Shown here: positions 8,340 through 16,640 of the stretch, piece after piece
How the letters are laid out: each line of letters opens with the position of its first letter
Numbering within the stretch: the first letter of the stretch is position 1
DNA from: Phenylobacterium conjunctum
GTDB taxonomy: Bacteria > Pseudomonadota > Alphaproteobacteria > Caulobacterales > Caulobacteraceae
Reading direction: 5' to 3'
Assembly: GCF_042679085.1 (NCBI RefSeq)
Contig: NZ_JBHTLQ010000010.1
Span: forward strand, 31,126 to 95,125
Length of the DNA stretch: 64,000 bases
The notes under the pieces: model-generated
The model's database searches: none
Told to the model about the DNA's origin: nothing
The model's input: the letters and a program-made list of their open reading frames with translations, nothing else
Program-made: the position numbers and the translations under genes

Positions 8340-10757
8340 TCAGGCGGCGCGACTGTCTTCGCTGCTCTCGTCCAGCACCTGCTGGATCACCGCGAACAGG
8401 CGGGCCACCTCGATGGGCTTGCCAACGAACCCGTCCATGCCGGCGGCCCGGTATTCCACGATCTGATGCGCCATTGCGTTGGCGGTGAGCGCGATGATCG
8501 GCGTGCGGCGGCGACCTTCGACCAGTTCGCGCGCGCGGATCTGGCTGGTGGCGGTCGGCCCGTCCATCTCCGGCATCTGGACGTCCATCAGGATCACGTC
8601 CCACTCGCCCTCGGCCCAGGCCTCCACCGCCTTGCGGCCGCTGTCGACGATGACCGGCTCGATCCCGGCCTGGTTCAGCAGGGTCCGCAGAACCAGCTGA
8701 TTGACCTCATTATCCTCGGCCGCCAGCACCCGCATCTGGACGGGCGTGACCTCGCCTACAGCCTGCAGCGCCGGCGACGCCTCCGCCTCGGGCGCGGAGA
8801 TCCATTCCAGCGGCAGCGAGACACGGAAGGTGGTCCCACGCCCCTGCACGCTCTCCACGGCGATGGCCCCGCCCATAAGCTGGACCAGCTCTCGGCAGAT
8901 CGACAGCCCCAGACCTGTGCCGCCATAGCGACGGGTGGTCGAGGCGTCGGCCTGGACGAACTTCTGGAACAGGCTCTGCAGGCGGTCGCGGGCGATGCCG
9001 ATGCCGCTGTCGGCGACGGAAATCCGCACGATGTCCTGGGTGCGCTCCACGCAGACCCGTACCTCGCCGCGCTCAGTGAATTTCAGGGCGTTGGAGACCA
9101 GGTTGTAGAGGATCTGGCGGACGCGGGTGGAGTCCCCCAGATAGACGCCCTGAGCGTTGGGCTGGACGGTCAGGGTGAAGTCCAGACCCTTCTTGCCGGC
9201 CACGGCGCTGAAAGCGGCGTGCGCGCCACGGGCCAGTTCACCCATGTCGAACTCGGCCTCTTCCAGTTCGAGCTTGCCGGCCTCGATCTTGGAGAGGTCC
9301 AGCACATCATTCAGGATCGCCAGCAAGGTCTCGCCGGATTGGCGAATGACATCCAGCCGCTCCCGCTGCGGGCCCGGCAAGCCCTCGGCGGCCATGGCCT
9401 GGGCCATGCCCAGCACGCCGTTCAGGGGCGTACGGATCTCATGGCTCATCGTGGCCAGGAAGGTCGACTTGGCGCGGTTGGCGGCCTCGGCGTCGTCCTT
9501 GGCCTGGACCAGGGCCCGCTCGGCTTCCTTGCGATGGGTGATGTTCTGCAGGGCGCCGATCAGGCGAACCGGCTCCCCAGCCTCATTGGTGATCAGTCGG
9601 CAGGTGGAGACCACCCACACCACCGCGCCATCGGCGCGGGCGATCCGATACTCCGGCGCATAGGGCTCCCCATGCTTCAGATAGCGGATCCACGCGGCCT
9701 TGGCCCGGGGCTGGTCGTCGGGATGGATGGTCGACCAGATGTCGTCGCGCAGGCCTTCGAAGGTCTTTTCCTCGCCGAAGAACCGCTGCTCGAGGCCGGC
9801 CTTGAACAGCTCCCCCCGCTCGTAGTCGATGTCGTAGACGTGGATGTCGGCCGTCTCGAGCGCCAGGGTCAGCCGCTCCTCGGAGCGTTCGCTGCGCCGC
9901 AGGGCCTCGACCATTTCGCTGATGTCGTGGCTGCCGACCAGAATGCCGCCGATCTCGCCATTGGCGTCGCGCCAGGGCGTCAGCTCTGCGGAGAGCCAGC
10001 CGGTTTCGCCATCGGGCCGCTCATAGGCGAACTGCGGGGCGCGGATGGTCTCACCGGCCAGGCACCGGTCATAGAACGGTCGCCAGCGGTCGAAGCGGCT
10101 TGGAGCGATCTCGCCCAGGGTCAGCCCCTGGGCGGCCTCCGCCGTCAGGCCGAACTGCTCGGCCCAACGGCCGCTGCACCCCAGCACCCGCATCTCGCGG
10201 TCCATCAGCACCAGGAACACTGGCGCGACCCGCAGGACAGAGTTCAGGGTCTCGGTGACCGCGTCGCGCTCGCGGCGGTTCTGTTCTCGCGCCAGGTCAG
10301 CCTGGCTGCGCACCCACTCGTCGGCGACAAAGGCGGCCAGGTCTTCGAGACGGGCGGCCAGGCTCGCGTCATAGGCCCTGGGCTCAGACCCATAGACCGC
10401 CAGCACGCCGGGCGTTTCGCCATTGGCCAGCTGCAGCGGGGCGCCGGCGTAGAACCGCAGGCCGGGCGGTCCGACCACCAGGGGATTTTCAGCGAACCGC
10501 GGATCCAGACGGCCGTCCTCGACCCAGACCAGCTCGCCGGTCTCCATGGCGATGCGGGCGGCGACATCGTCCACCGCGTGGCCCAGCCCCATGCGGCTGC
10601 GCCAGATCTGCCCGTCCTGCTGCAGGACGACCTGGGCGTCGGCGCCCGGGAACAGGGTGCGCGCCAGGCGCGTGGCGCGATCGCAGGCGGCCTGGGTGAG
10701 CCCCAGTCCGAAGGGCCCCTCCTGGCCCAGGGGCGCGGGCGTCTGATCGCCGGCCAT
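8340..10757 (-). CDS. Cytosolic hybrid histidine kinase (GAF-PAS-PAS-HisKA-HATPase-REC)
   Basis: The 805-residue protein has no membrane helix. A GAF domain covers about residues 15-155 (RFYAGAPLQLANGETPGVLAV). Two PAS domains follow at about 165-285 and 290-410, the second with the PAC motif ARADGAVVWV. HisKA has its His at about 439 (MSHEIRTPLNG). HATPase N and G boxes are LVSNALKFT, DSGIGIA and GTGLGLSI. The REC domain has Asp at about 725 (LMDVQMPEMDG) and Lys in GKPIE. It is a soluble kinase that senses an intracellular or diffusible signal and phosphorylates its own receiver. It is transcribed alone and lies divergent from the XRE regulator gene. Confidence 0.92.
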   Translation of the reverse strand: MAGDQTPAPLGQEGPFGLGLTQAACDRATRLARTLFPGADAQVVLQQDGQIWRSRMGLGHAVDDVAARIAMETGELVWVEDGRLDPRFAENPLVVGPPGLRFYAGAPLQLANGETPGVLAVYGSEPRAYDASLAARLEDLAAFVADEWVRSQADLAREQNRRERDAVTETLNSVLRVAPVFLVLMDREMRVLGCSGRWAEQFGLTAEAAQGLTLGEIAPSRFDRWRPFYDRCLAGETIRAPQFAYERPDGETGWLSAELTPWRDANGEIGGILVGSHDISEMVEALRRSERSEERLTLALETADIHVYDIDYERGELFKAGLEQRFFGEEKTFEGLRDDIWSTIHPDDQPRAKAAWIRYLKHGEPYAPEYRIARADGAVVWVVSTCRLITNEAGEPVRLIGALQNITHRKEAERALVQAKDDAEAANRAKSTFLATMSHEIRTPLNGVLGMAQAMAAEGLPGPQRERLDVIRQSGETLLAILNDVLDLSKIEAGKLELEEAEFDMGELARGAHAAFSAVAGKKGLDFTLTVQPNAQGVYLGDSTRVRQILYNLVSNALKFTERGEVRVCVERTQDIVRISVADSGIGIARDRLQSLFQKFVQADASTTRRYGGTGLGLSICRELVQLMGGAIAVESVQGRGTTFRVSLPLEWISAPEAEASPALQAVGEVTPVQMRVLAAEDNEVNQLVLRTLLNQAGIEPVIVDSGRKAVEAWAEGEWDVILMDVQMPEMDGPTATSQIRARELVEGRRRTPIIALTANAMAHQIVEYRAAGMDGFVGKPIEVARLFAVIQQVLDESSEDSRAA

Positions 10758-10902
10758 GTCGCCCCCCGTGAAGCACGAATGCGAGAGGCTTCACCATGAA
10801 GGGATGAAGTTAAGGCTGCATTGAAGCGCCCGACACAACCGCGAGCGGCGCCACGCGGCTTGAATCCGGCCCATACCCGAGCGAGCGAGTTCCCCGTTTC
10901 GG

Positions 10903-10914
10903 GTAAAAATTTAC
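10903..10914. promoter_or_regulatory. AT-rich palindrome between divergent genes, possible operator
   Basis: GTAAA-AA-TTTAC is a perfect inverted repeat with a 2-base centre, in an otherwise GC-rich 268-base intergenic region. It lies 112 bases upstream of the XRE regulator start and about 150 bases upstream of the divergent hybrid kinase. XRE regulators often bind short palindromes near their own genes, so autoregulation is possible. This is inference from position and symmetry only. Confidence 0.3.
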
Positions 10915-11025
10915 TCTACACCGCGTCCTGATGTCCCTGTGCTTACAAAGGGCTAGCGATTCCGTCTTCGCCTGTGCAAGAAGCCCCGAGCGCGCACTTG
11001 GGCGCGTCCCCTCAAGGACTAATCG

Positions 11026-11439
11026 GTGGCCGAGAGTTTTGAAGACATGGGGCCGGACCCCATTGATATTGCCGTGGGGCATCGCATTCGGGTGCGTCGC
11101 AAGTGGCTCGGGATTTCGCAGTCCGCCCTCGCCGAACACCTCGGCGTGAGCTTCCAGCAGGTGCAGAAGTACGAACGCGGCGCGAACCGCGTGTCCGCTT
11201 CCATGCTGGTGCGGATCGCCCAACGCCTGGAAACGACCGTCGGCGAACTGGTCGGCGAGACGGCTGAGCCGCAGCAAGGCGACGCCTCCCTGTTCGAGAA
11301 GCTGGCTGTGCCCGGCGCTGTCCAACTCCTGGAAGCCTTCGCCGGCGTTCAACAGCCGGCCCTGCGCACCGCGATCCTGAATCTCACCCGCTCCCTCATC
11401 GAGGATGCAGGCGACGCCCCGGTTCGCCGCTCGCGCTAA
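11026..11439 (+). CDS. XRE/Cro-type helix-turn-helix regulator
   Basis: The 137-residue protein has an HTH_3 (Cro/CI) domain at about residues 18-75. The core is SQSALAEHLGVSFQQVQKYE, followed by RGANRVSASMLVRIAQRL. The C-terminal part (about 90-125) is helical and may mediate dimerisation. The domain layout matches the short single-domain XRE proteins common in Caulobacterales; the target is unknown. The GTG start at 11026 has AAGGA 7 bases upstream. An ATG seven codons later is an alternative. The next gene converges on it. Confidence 0.85.
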   Translation: MAESFEDMGPDPIDIAVGHRIRVRRKWLGISQSALAEHLGVSFQQVQKYERGANRVSASMLVRIAQRLETTVGELVGETAEPQQGDASLFEKLAVPGAVQLLEAFAGVQQPALRTAILNLTRSLIEDAGDAPVRRSR

Positions 11440-11486
11440 GGCCTGACGGCGTCCTAGGGGGACGGGACGCCGGAACGCCAGGGCTG

Positions 11487-11507
11487 GAGCCGCGGTCAGC
11501 GCGGCTC
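11487..11507. terminator. GC hairpin between convergent genes, possible terminator
   Basis: GAGCCGCG, loop GTCAG, CGCGGCTC forms an 8-bp perfect stem between the XRE gene and the convergent methyltransferase gene, and touches the latter's stop codon. There is no T-run on either side, so Rho-independent termination is uncertain. Confidence 0.3.
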
Positions 11508-12324
11508 AGCCTGCTTCCCGCTCGGCCATGAAGCCGAGGTGGTGGAGCACAATCCCCGCCGTTGTCGCTACGTTGAGGGAATCGAACCCGGCCGCCATCG
11601 GGATCGCGACCGTGCGCGTGCGCGCCAGGACGTCAGCCGGCAGCCCCGGCCCTTCCGAGCCCAGCAACACGGCCATGCGCGGCGCGCGGGACAGCTGGGC
11701 CAGCGTCCCCTGCCCTGCGGGGCTGAGGGCCACGGAACGCACCCCCGCCGCCTCCAGCAGGCCGGCCAGGTCCTCATCGCGCTCCAGCCGGGCGAAGGGA
11801 GTGATCAAGCTGGCGCCCACCGACACTCGGATCGCCTTGCGGTACAGGGGATCGCAGCAATCCGCGTCGAGCAGCACGGCGTCCGCGCCAAAGGCCGCAG
11901 CGTTGCGGAACAGCCCGCCCATATTGTCGTGGTTGCCGATCCCATAGAGCACCAGGATCAGGGCTTCAGGACCCAGGCCCGCCAGGATCTCGCAAGCGGT
12001 CGGCGTCGCGCGGCGCCTGCCCAGGGCCAGGATGCCGCGATGAATGGGAAAGCCGACCAGGGCGTCCATCACCGCCTGCCCCGCGACATAGACGGGAACC
12101 TCCGGGGCCAGGGCGGCCAGGCTGTCAGAGAGCGCCTCGACCCGCTTCTGCGCGAGCAGCAGGGACACCGGCTCGCACAGCCGACTGGTCGCCAGCATGC
12201 GAACCACGACCTCGCCCTCGGCCATGAACAGGCCGTGGCGGCCCACAAGGTCGCGCTCGCGCACCTGGGCGTAGCCGGCCACCCGCAGGTCGGTGGGATC
12301 GTCGATGGTGATGAACTGGACCAA
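11506..12324 (-). CDS. SpoU/TrmH family RNA 2'-O-methyltransferase
   Basis: The 272-residue protein has an N-terminal RNA-binding segment (HGLFMAEGEVVVRML) and a C-terminal SPOUT knot. All three SpoU motifs are visible: motif 1 in NHDNMGGLFRNAAAFG, motif 2 in VLLGSEGPGLP and motif 3 in IPMAAGFDSLNVATTAGI. These enzymes methylate ribose 2'-OH groups in rRNA or tRNA using SAM bound in the trefoil knot. The exact nucleotide cannot be assigned from sequence. It sits between the XRE gene (convergent) and kdgK (upstream, same strand, 50 bases away). Nothing in its function suggests a role in uronate catabolism. Confidence 0.9.
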   Translation of the reverse strand: MVQFITIDDPTDLRVAGYAQVRERDLVGRHGLFMAEGEVVVRMLATSRLCEPVSLLLAQKRVEALSDSLAALAPEVPVYVAGQAVMDALVGFPIHRGILALGRRRATPTACEILAGLGPEALILVLYGIGNHDNMGGLFRNAAAFGADAVLLDADCCDPLYRKAIRVSVGASLITPFARLERDEDLAGLLEAAGVRSVALSPAGQGTLAQLSRAPRMAVLLGSEGPGLPADVLARTRTVAIPMAAGFDSLNVATTAGIVLHHLGFMAEREAG

Positions 12325-12374
12325 GCCGCAAGCTCCCGCAGAGACCGGGCTTCTACACGCCCGCCCAGACCGCG

Positions 12375-13388
12375 TCAGCGCCGGACGTCGAGGCTTTCGG
12401 CGGTGCGCAGGTCCTCAACCTCGGCCAGGGTCGCCAGGTTGAAGTCGCCGGGAATGGCGTGCTTCAGCGCCGCGGCGGCGACGGCGAAGTCCAGGGTGAT
12501 GTCCTCATCCAGGCCGCTCAGCAGGCCGTGCAGGACCCCCGCGGCGAAGGCGTCGCCGCCGCCGATCCGGTCGACGATGGGATTGAGGCTGCGGGGCGCC
12601 GAACGCCAGGTCTGGCCCCGGTCGAGCATGAAGCCGGTCAGGTCGTGGTGGTTGACGTTGTGCTGGACGCGGTCGGTGCAGGCCAGGCGCTGCAGGCGCG
12701 GGAACGCCGCGAAGGCGACATCGGCGGCCTGGCGGCGCAGGTGCTCGGCGTCACCGGCCTCGAAGGCCTGGCCCAGGATCAGGCCAATGTCCCTGTGGTC
12801 GCCGAACAGCAGCGCGGCGTGGGACAGCATCTCTGACAGGATGGCCGGGGCGTTCCCGTCCCAGGCCGCCCACAGACTCGCCCGGTAGTTCCCGTCCATC
12901 GACACCTTCACGCCCAGGCGCGTCGCGGCGCGCACCGCCTTCAGGGCGGCCTCGGCGGTGGCGGGCCCGATGGCGGGCGTGACCCCGGAGACGTGCAGCC
13001 ACTCGGCCCCAGCCAGGGCGCGGTCCCAGTCCACCTCCCCCGCCGCGCGGGCGAAGGCGCTGTCCGCCCGGTCATAGAGCACCTGCGAGGGCCGTTGCCC
13101 GGCGCCAGGGGTGAGGAAATAGAGCCCCATGCGGCCGGCGGCGAAGGCCAGCCGACTGACATCAACGCCGTGCCGGCGCAGTTCATCGCGCGCCGCACGG
13201 CCGATGGCGTTGTCGGGCAGGACGGCGGCCACGGCCGAGGCGTGACCGAAGCGGGCCAGAGATACGGCGACATTGGCCTCGGCGCCGCCGAAGCAGGTGT
13301 TCAGCCGCGCGCTCTGCAGCAGCACCTCGTTGTCCGGCGCCGACAGCCGGACCAGCACTTCACCGAAACAGACGATGCGAGCGCTCAT
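12375..13388 (-). CDS. kdgK: 2-keto-3-deoxygluconate kinase (PfkB family)
   Basis: The 337-residue PfkB-family kinase opens with ARIVCFGEVLVRLSAP and shows the N-terminal PfkB signature (GGAEANVAVSLARFG). The C-terminal catalytic motif is DRIGGGDAFAAG, where Asp is the base. The FGGAEANVA and FLTPGAGQRPSQVLYDR segments fit 2-dehydro-3-deoxygluconokinase, which makes KDPG for the Entner-Doudoroff aldolase. Context supports this: it lies 162 bases downstream of the uronate-linked TonB receptor on the same strand, and both KduD and UxaA, encoded nearby, make its substrate. I chose ATG 13388 because GGGGAGGGG lies directly upstream. No palindromic operator is visible in front of it, so it may be read from the receptor promoter. 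Confidence 0.9.
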   Translation of the reverse strand: MSARIVCFGEVLVRLSAPDNEVLLQSARLNTCFGGAEANVAVSLARFGHASAVAAVLPDNAIGRAARDELRRHGVDVSRLAFAAGRMGLYFLTPGAGQRPSQVLYDRADSAFARAAGEVDWDRALAGAEWLHVSGVTPAIGPATAEAALKAVRAATRLGVKVSMDGNYRASLWAAWDGNAPAILSEMLSHAALLFGDHRDIGLILGQAFEAGDAEHLRRQAADVAFAAFPRLQRLACTDRVQHNVNHHDLTGFMLDRGQTWRSAPRSLNPIVDRIGGGDAFAAGVLHGLLSGLDEDITLDFAVAAAALKHAIPGDFNLATLAEVEDLRTAESLDVRR

Positions 13389-13550
13389 CGCCCCCTCCCC
13401 CACTGACGCGCCAAGACTAGCGCGCGTCCTTACAGAAATCGACGCGCCGGCGGGTGGCCGACGCGTCTGTCAGTGCTCTCCTGGCCCTTGGCGGGCCTTC
13501 ACTTCGAATTCCGCCGCGCCCTTGTCGTGATCGGGCGCGGGCGCCGGCGA

Positions 13551-16418
13551 TCAGTAGGTGTAACGGACCCCGAACAGCACCTCACGACCGGTGTGGTGAT
13601 AGAAGGTCGGCAGGTTCTGGACGCCGTTGAACTGGTCCTGGAACTCGTCGGTGAGGTTCACCCCCTCCAGCGAGAACTTCAGGTGGTCGTTCAGGGTGTA
13701 AGTGATCGAGGCGTCGACGTTGAACGTCTCGTTGGTGCCGTCATAGGCGACCGGCGCCACCGCGGTGTTCTCCTGGCCCAGGACGCGGGTCAGGTAGCCG
13801 TCGCGATAGGCGGCCGAGGCGCGGGCGCTCCACTTCTCGTCCTCATAATAGACCGTCAGGTTGTACGAGGTCTGGGACAGGTTGGTCAGTTGCTCGGTGG
13901 CGACCTTGGTCACCACGCCGCCTACGGTCGCGTAGTAGTCGATGTCCGACTCCACGCGGGTGTAGTTGGCCAGCACGCCCAGGTTCGAGAGCAGGCCCGG
14001 CAGGAACTTCAGCGGCTGCTGGAAGCTGATCTCATAGCCCTTCAGCTTGCCGCCGGGGGTGTTGACCGGGGTCGTGAACGCCCAGGTCGCCGACGGGCTG
14101 CAGCCCGAGGTCGCGCCACAGGCGGCGACCGCGACGCTGTCGGGCAGGCCGAACGGGTTGCCGGTGAAGGTGGTGGTGGTCGACAGGGTCTGGACGAAGC
14201 TGTCGATGTCCTTCTGGAACAGGGCCACGCTGACCAGGGCGCCCGGCTGGTAGTACCACTCGAACGACACGTCATAGGCCTTGGCCCGGAAAGGATCGAG
14301 GTTCGGGTTGCCGGCCGAGACGGTGCGGGTCGCGCCGGAGACGCTGACCGTGGCGCCGGGCGTCAGGCTGCCCAGGTCGGGACGCGACATGGTCTTGGCC
14401 GCGGCCATGCGGATCAGGAAGTTATCGGTCGGCTCAATGACCAGGTTGGCCGACGGCAGGGTGTCGTCGTAGGTCCGGCTGGCGCTGACCGCGACCGGGG
14501 CGCCCGAGAGATAGGCGTAACCGCTGGAGTCCTGCTGGGTCTTCACATAGCGGACGCCGACATTGCCGCGCACCGGAACGCCCAGCACGTCGCCCTTGAA
14601 GTCGCCCTGGACGAACCAGCTCTTGTCCTCTTCGGAGACGCCGCGGTTGTTGCCGAGCGACGGTTCCTTGCCGAGCTTCCAGGCGCCGCCGAAGGCGGTG
14701 GGATCGCTCAGCTGCAGGAGGCTCTGGGCGACCTGATAGTTCGGCGCCAGCCACGAGGACACGTTGCCCGCCGGCAGGCCCAGGCCATCCGCCGGGAAGT
14801 TGACGATCTTGTAGTAGCTGCTGAGCGGGATCGCGGCGACGGCGGCCGGGATCACGGTTTCCTGGTTGGTGGTGGTGCCGATCGAGCGGCGCAGCTCAGT
14901 GGTCTCGAAGTCGTACTTCTTCCAGGAGACGCCGCCCTTCAGGGTCAGGTTGTCGCTGAGGTCGAAGGTCACGTCGCTCTGAAAGGTGTCGTAGGTGTTG
15001 ACCGCGGTCTGGGGCCGCAGGCGCACCTGAGTCAGGGCCCAGGCCGACGGGCTGTTCAGGTTCGCGGTGCCGTAGGTGATCAGCGGCACCCGGCCCTTGG
15101 TGTAGTCGTAGCTGTAGCCGTCGACGTTGAACTGGTCGAAGGTCAGGGTGGTCTGGACCGGGTTGTTGTGGTCCGACTTGGAGTGGCCGGCCACGGCGTG
15201 CAGGCGCAGGCTGTCGCTGAACTCGTGGCTCAGATCCAAGGTGTATTGGGAGAACTTGGTCTCAAGTTCGTCGTAGCGGTCTTCCACCCGCAGATCGACG
15301 TCATTGAACGTCCCGGCGACCATCACGCCCTGCGAATTGATCGTCGAGGACAGGACATTGGTGTCGGCGATGCCGCAGCTGGTGTTCACGTTGGCGGCCG
15401 TGCAGGCGCCGCCGACGCTGAAGGACGGCGCCTCCAGATAGGTCTCTTCGCGGTTGCTCTTCAGGTCCGCATAGAGGGCGTCGAAGGTCACCAGGGTCTG
15501 GTCCGACGGCTTCCACTGCAGGGACAGGGTGGCGCCCAGGCGTTCCTGCTCCTGGTCGTAGCGGTCAAAGCGCGGGAAGCGCGGGTGCAGGGCGGCGTTG
15601 TTGGCCGCGGCGGCCGCGTTGACCGTGGTCGGCAGGCCGGCGGCGTTGTTCACCGCATCAAAACCCGGCGAGAACGAGGTGCCCGGCGCCCAGCGGACGG
15701 TCGAGGTCCCGACGTCCAGCAGGTTGCGCTTGGAATAGGCCACCGACAGCAGGGCCCCGAAGGTCCCGTCGCCCCAGGTGTTGGCGATCATCGCCGCGGC
15801 GCGCGGGCTGGTGTCGCCGGACAGCTCGTTGTGGCTGCCCTGAGCCGAGGCCACGAAGGTGAAGTGGTTGTAGTCGAGCGGATGGGCGGTCGCGAGATCC
15901 ACCGTCGCGCCCAGCGAGCCTTCTTCGGTCTCGGCCGAGGTCGTCTTCTGGACCGTGATCGAGTTGAACAGGTCCGAGGCGAAGATGTTGAAGTCGAAGG
16001 AGCGGCCACGGTTGGTGCCGCCCGAGGCGTCCGAGCCCCCGGCGGTGGTCAGGGCTTCCATGCCGTTGATCCGGACCCGGGTGAACTGGGCGCCCAGGCC
16101 ACGGACGGAGATGTTGCGGCCCTCGCCGCCGTCGCGGGTGATCGCGACGCCAGAGATCCGCTGGATGGATTCCGACAGGTTGAGGTCGGGGAACTTGCCG
16201 ATGTCTTCCGCAAGGATCGTGTCGGCGGCGACCGCCGAGTCCCGCTTCAGGACCAGGGCTTCCTGCAGGCTGCTGCGGAAGCCGGTGACCACCAGCTCTT
16301 CGACTTCGGCCCCGCCCTTGTCCTGGGCGACGGCCGGCGCGGCCGCGGCCATGCCGAGAACCGCGAGGGATGCGCCGGCGAACAGCGCGCGAGCATGCGT
16401 AGAGCGATAACGGACCAT
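13551..16418 (-). CDS. TonB-dependent outer-membrane receptor (predicted pectin/uronate oligosaccharide)
   Basis: The 955-residue receptor has a signal peptide ending near APAVAQ (about residue 32) and a TonB-box-like EELVVTGFRSSLQEAL. A plug domain (DIGKFPDLNLSESIQRISGV, ISVRGLGAQFTRVRINGMEA) precedes a 22-strand beta barrel ending in the aromatic VRYTY. The plug type is common among Caulobacterales sugar receptors. It imports a ligand into the periplasm using TonB-ExbBD energy. The proposed substrate, unsaturated oligogalacturonate, comes from context: two copies of the uronate operator lie upstream and kdgK follows. The start has AAGGGAGGG upstream. Confidence 0.9.
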   Translation of the reverse strand: MVRYRSTHARALFAGASLAVLGMAAAAPAVAQDKGGAEVEELVVTGFRSSLQEALVLKRDSAVAADTILAEDIGKFPDLNLSESIQRISGVAITRDGGEGRNISVRGLGAQFTRVRINGMEALTTAGGSDASGGTNRGRSFDFNIFASDLFNSITVQKTTSAETEEGSLGATVDLATAHPLDYNHFTFVASAQGSHNELSGDTSPRAAAMIANTWGDGTFGALLSVAYSKRNLLDVGTSTVRWAPGTSFSPGFDAVNNAAGLPTTVNAAAAANNAALHPRFPRFDRYDQEQERLGATLSLQWKPSDQTLVTFDALYADLKSNREETYLEAPSFSVGGACTAANVNTSCGIADTNVLSSTINSQGVMVAGTFNDVDLRVEDRYDELETKFSQYTLDLSHEFSDSLRLHAVAGHSKSDHNNPVQTTLTFDQFNVDGYSYDYTKGRVPLITYGTANLNSPSAWALTQVRLRPQTAVNTYDTFQSDVTFDLSDNLTLKGGVSWKKYDFETTELRRSIGTTTNQETVIPAAVAAIPLSSYYKIVNFPADGLGLPAGNVSSWLAPNYQVAQSLLQLSDPTAFGGAWKLGKEPSLGNNRGVSEEDKSWFVQGDFKGDVLGVPVRGNVGVRYVKTQQDSSGYAYLSGAPVAVSASRTYDDTLPSANLVIEPTDNFLIRMAAAKTMSRPDLGSLTPGATVSVSGATRTVSAGNPNLDPFRAKAYDVSFEWYYQPGALVSVALFQKDIDSFVQTLSTTTTFTGNPFGLPDSVAVAACGATSGCSPSATWAFTTPVNTPGGKLKGYEISFQQPLKFLPGLLSNLGVLANYTRVESDIDYYATVGGVVTKVATEQLTNLSQTSYNLTVYYEDEKWSARASAAYRDGYLTRVLGQENTAVAPVAYDGTNETFNVDASITYTLNDHLKFSLEGVNLTDEFQDQFNGVQNLPTFYHHTGREVLFGVRYTY

Positions 16419-16501
16419 ATGTCCCTCCCTTGCGAGACCGACTGGCCTATCGCCAGATTCGACGCGCCCCCAGAAGGACGCCGCCTCGCGTTTCCCCGTT
16501 T

Positions 16502-16515
16502 TGACACCGGTGTCA
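16502..16515. promoter_or_regulatory. Uronate-regulon operator, TonB receptor site 1
   Basis: TGACACCGGTGTCA is a perfect 14-bp palindrome, 84-97 bases upstream of the TonB receptor start. It is the best match in the window to the motif repeated in front of uxaC, uxaA and the pectate lyase. The symmetric CCGG centre fits LacI-family operators. The regulator is probably the LacI protein at 24222-25295. Confidence 0.8.
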
Positions 16516-16533
16516 CTGACGGACAGACCGCGT

Positions 16534-16547
16534 TGACACCGGTATCA
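16534..16547. promoter_or_regulatory. Uronate-regulon operator, TonB receptor site 2
   Basis: TGACACCGGTATCA differs from site 1 by one base and is flanked by T and A, giving TTGACACCGGTATCAA. Its centre is 32 bases from the centre of site 1, close to three helical turns, so two regulator dimers could sit on the same face of the DNA. Confidence 0.8.
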
Positions 16548-16640
16548 ACAATTAGGTGACATGGTTCCGACACGTTCGCAAGCCCGGTCGCGTCACGCGC
16601 GACCGGCTCTTGGCGCCATTCTGCGTGGAGTGTTGCGAAA

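Noticed and set aside
10808..10822. TTAA-N7-TTGA as a CtrA site upstream of the hybrid kinase
   Set aside because: The second half is mismatched, lacks CCAT and has no supporting symmetry; too weak to list.
10810..11352. Open frame antisense to the XRE regulator gene
   Set aside because: It overlaps a well-supported HTH gene over most of its length and shows no recognisable domain or start signal.
13473..16559. Very long open frame on the plus strand, opposite the TonB receptor
   Set aside because: It is antisense to a clear receptor gene. In DNA this GC-rich, the opposite frames stay open by codon bias, and the product is low-complexity (Gly/Arg/Val rich) with no domain.
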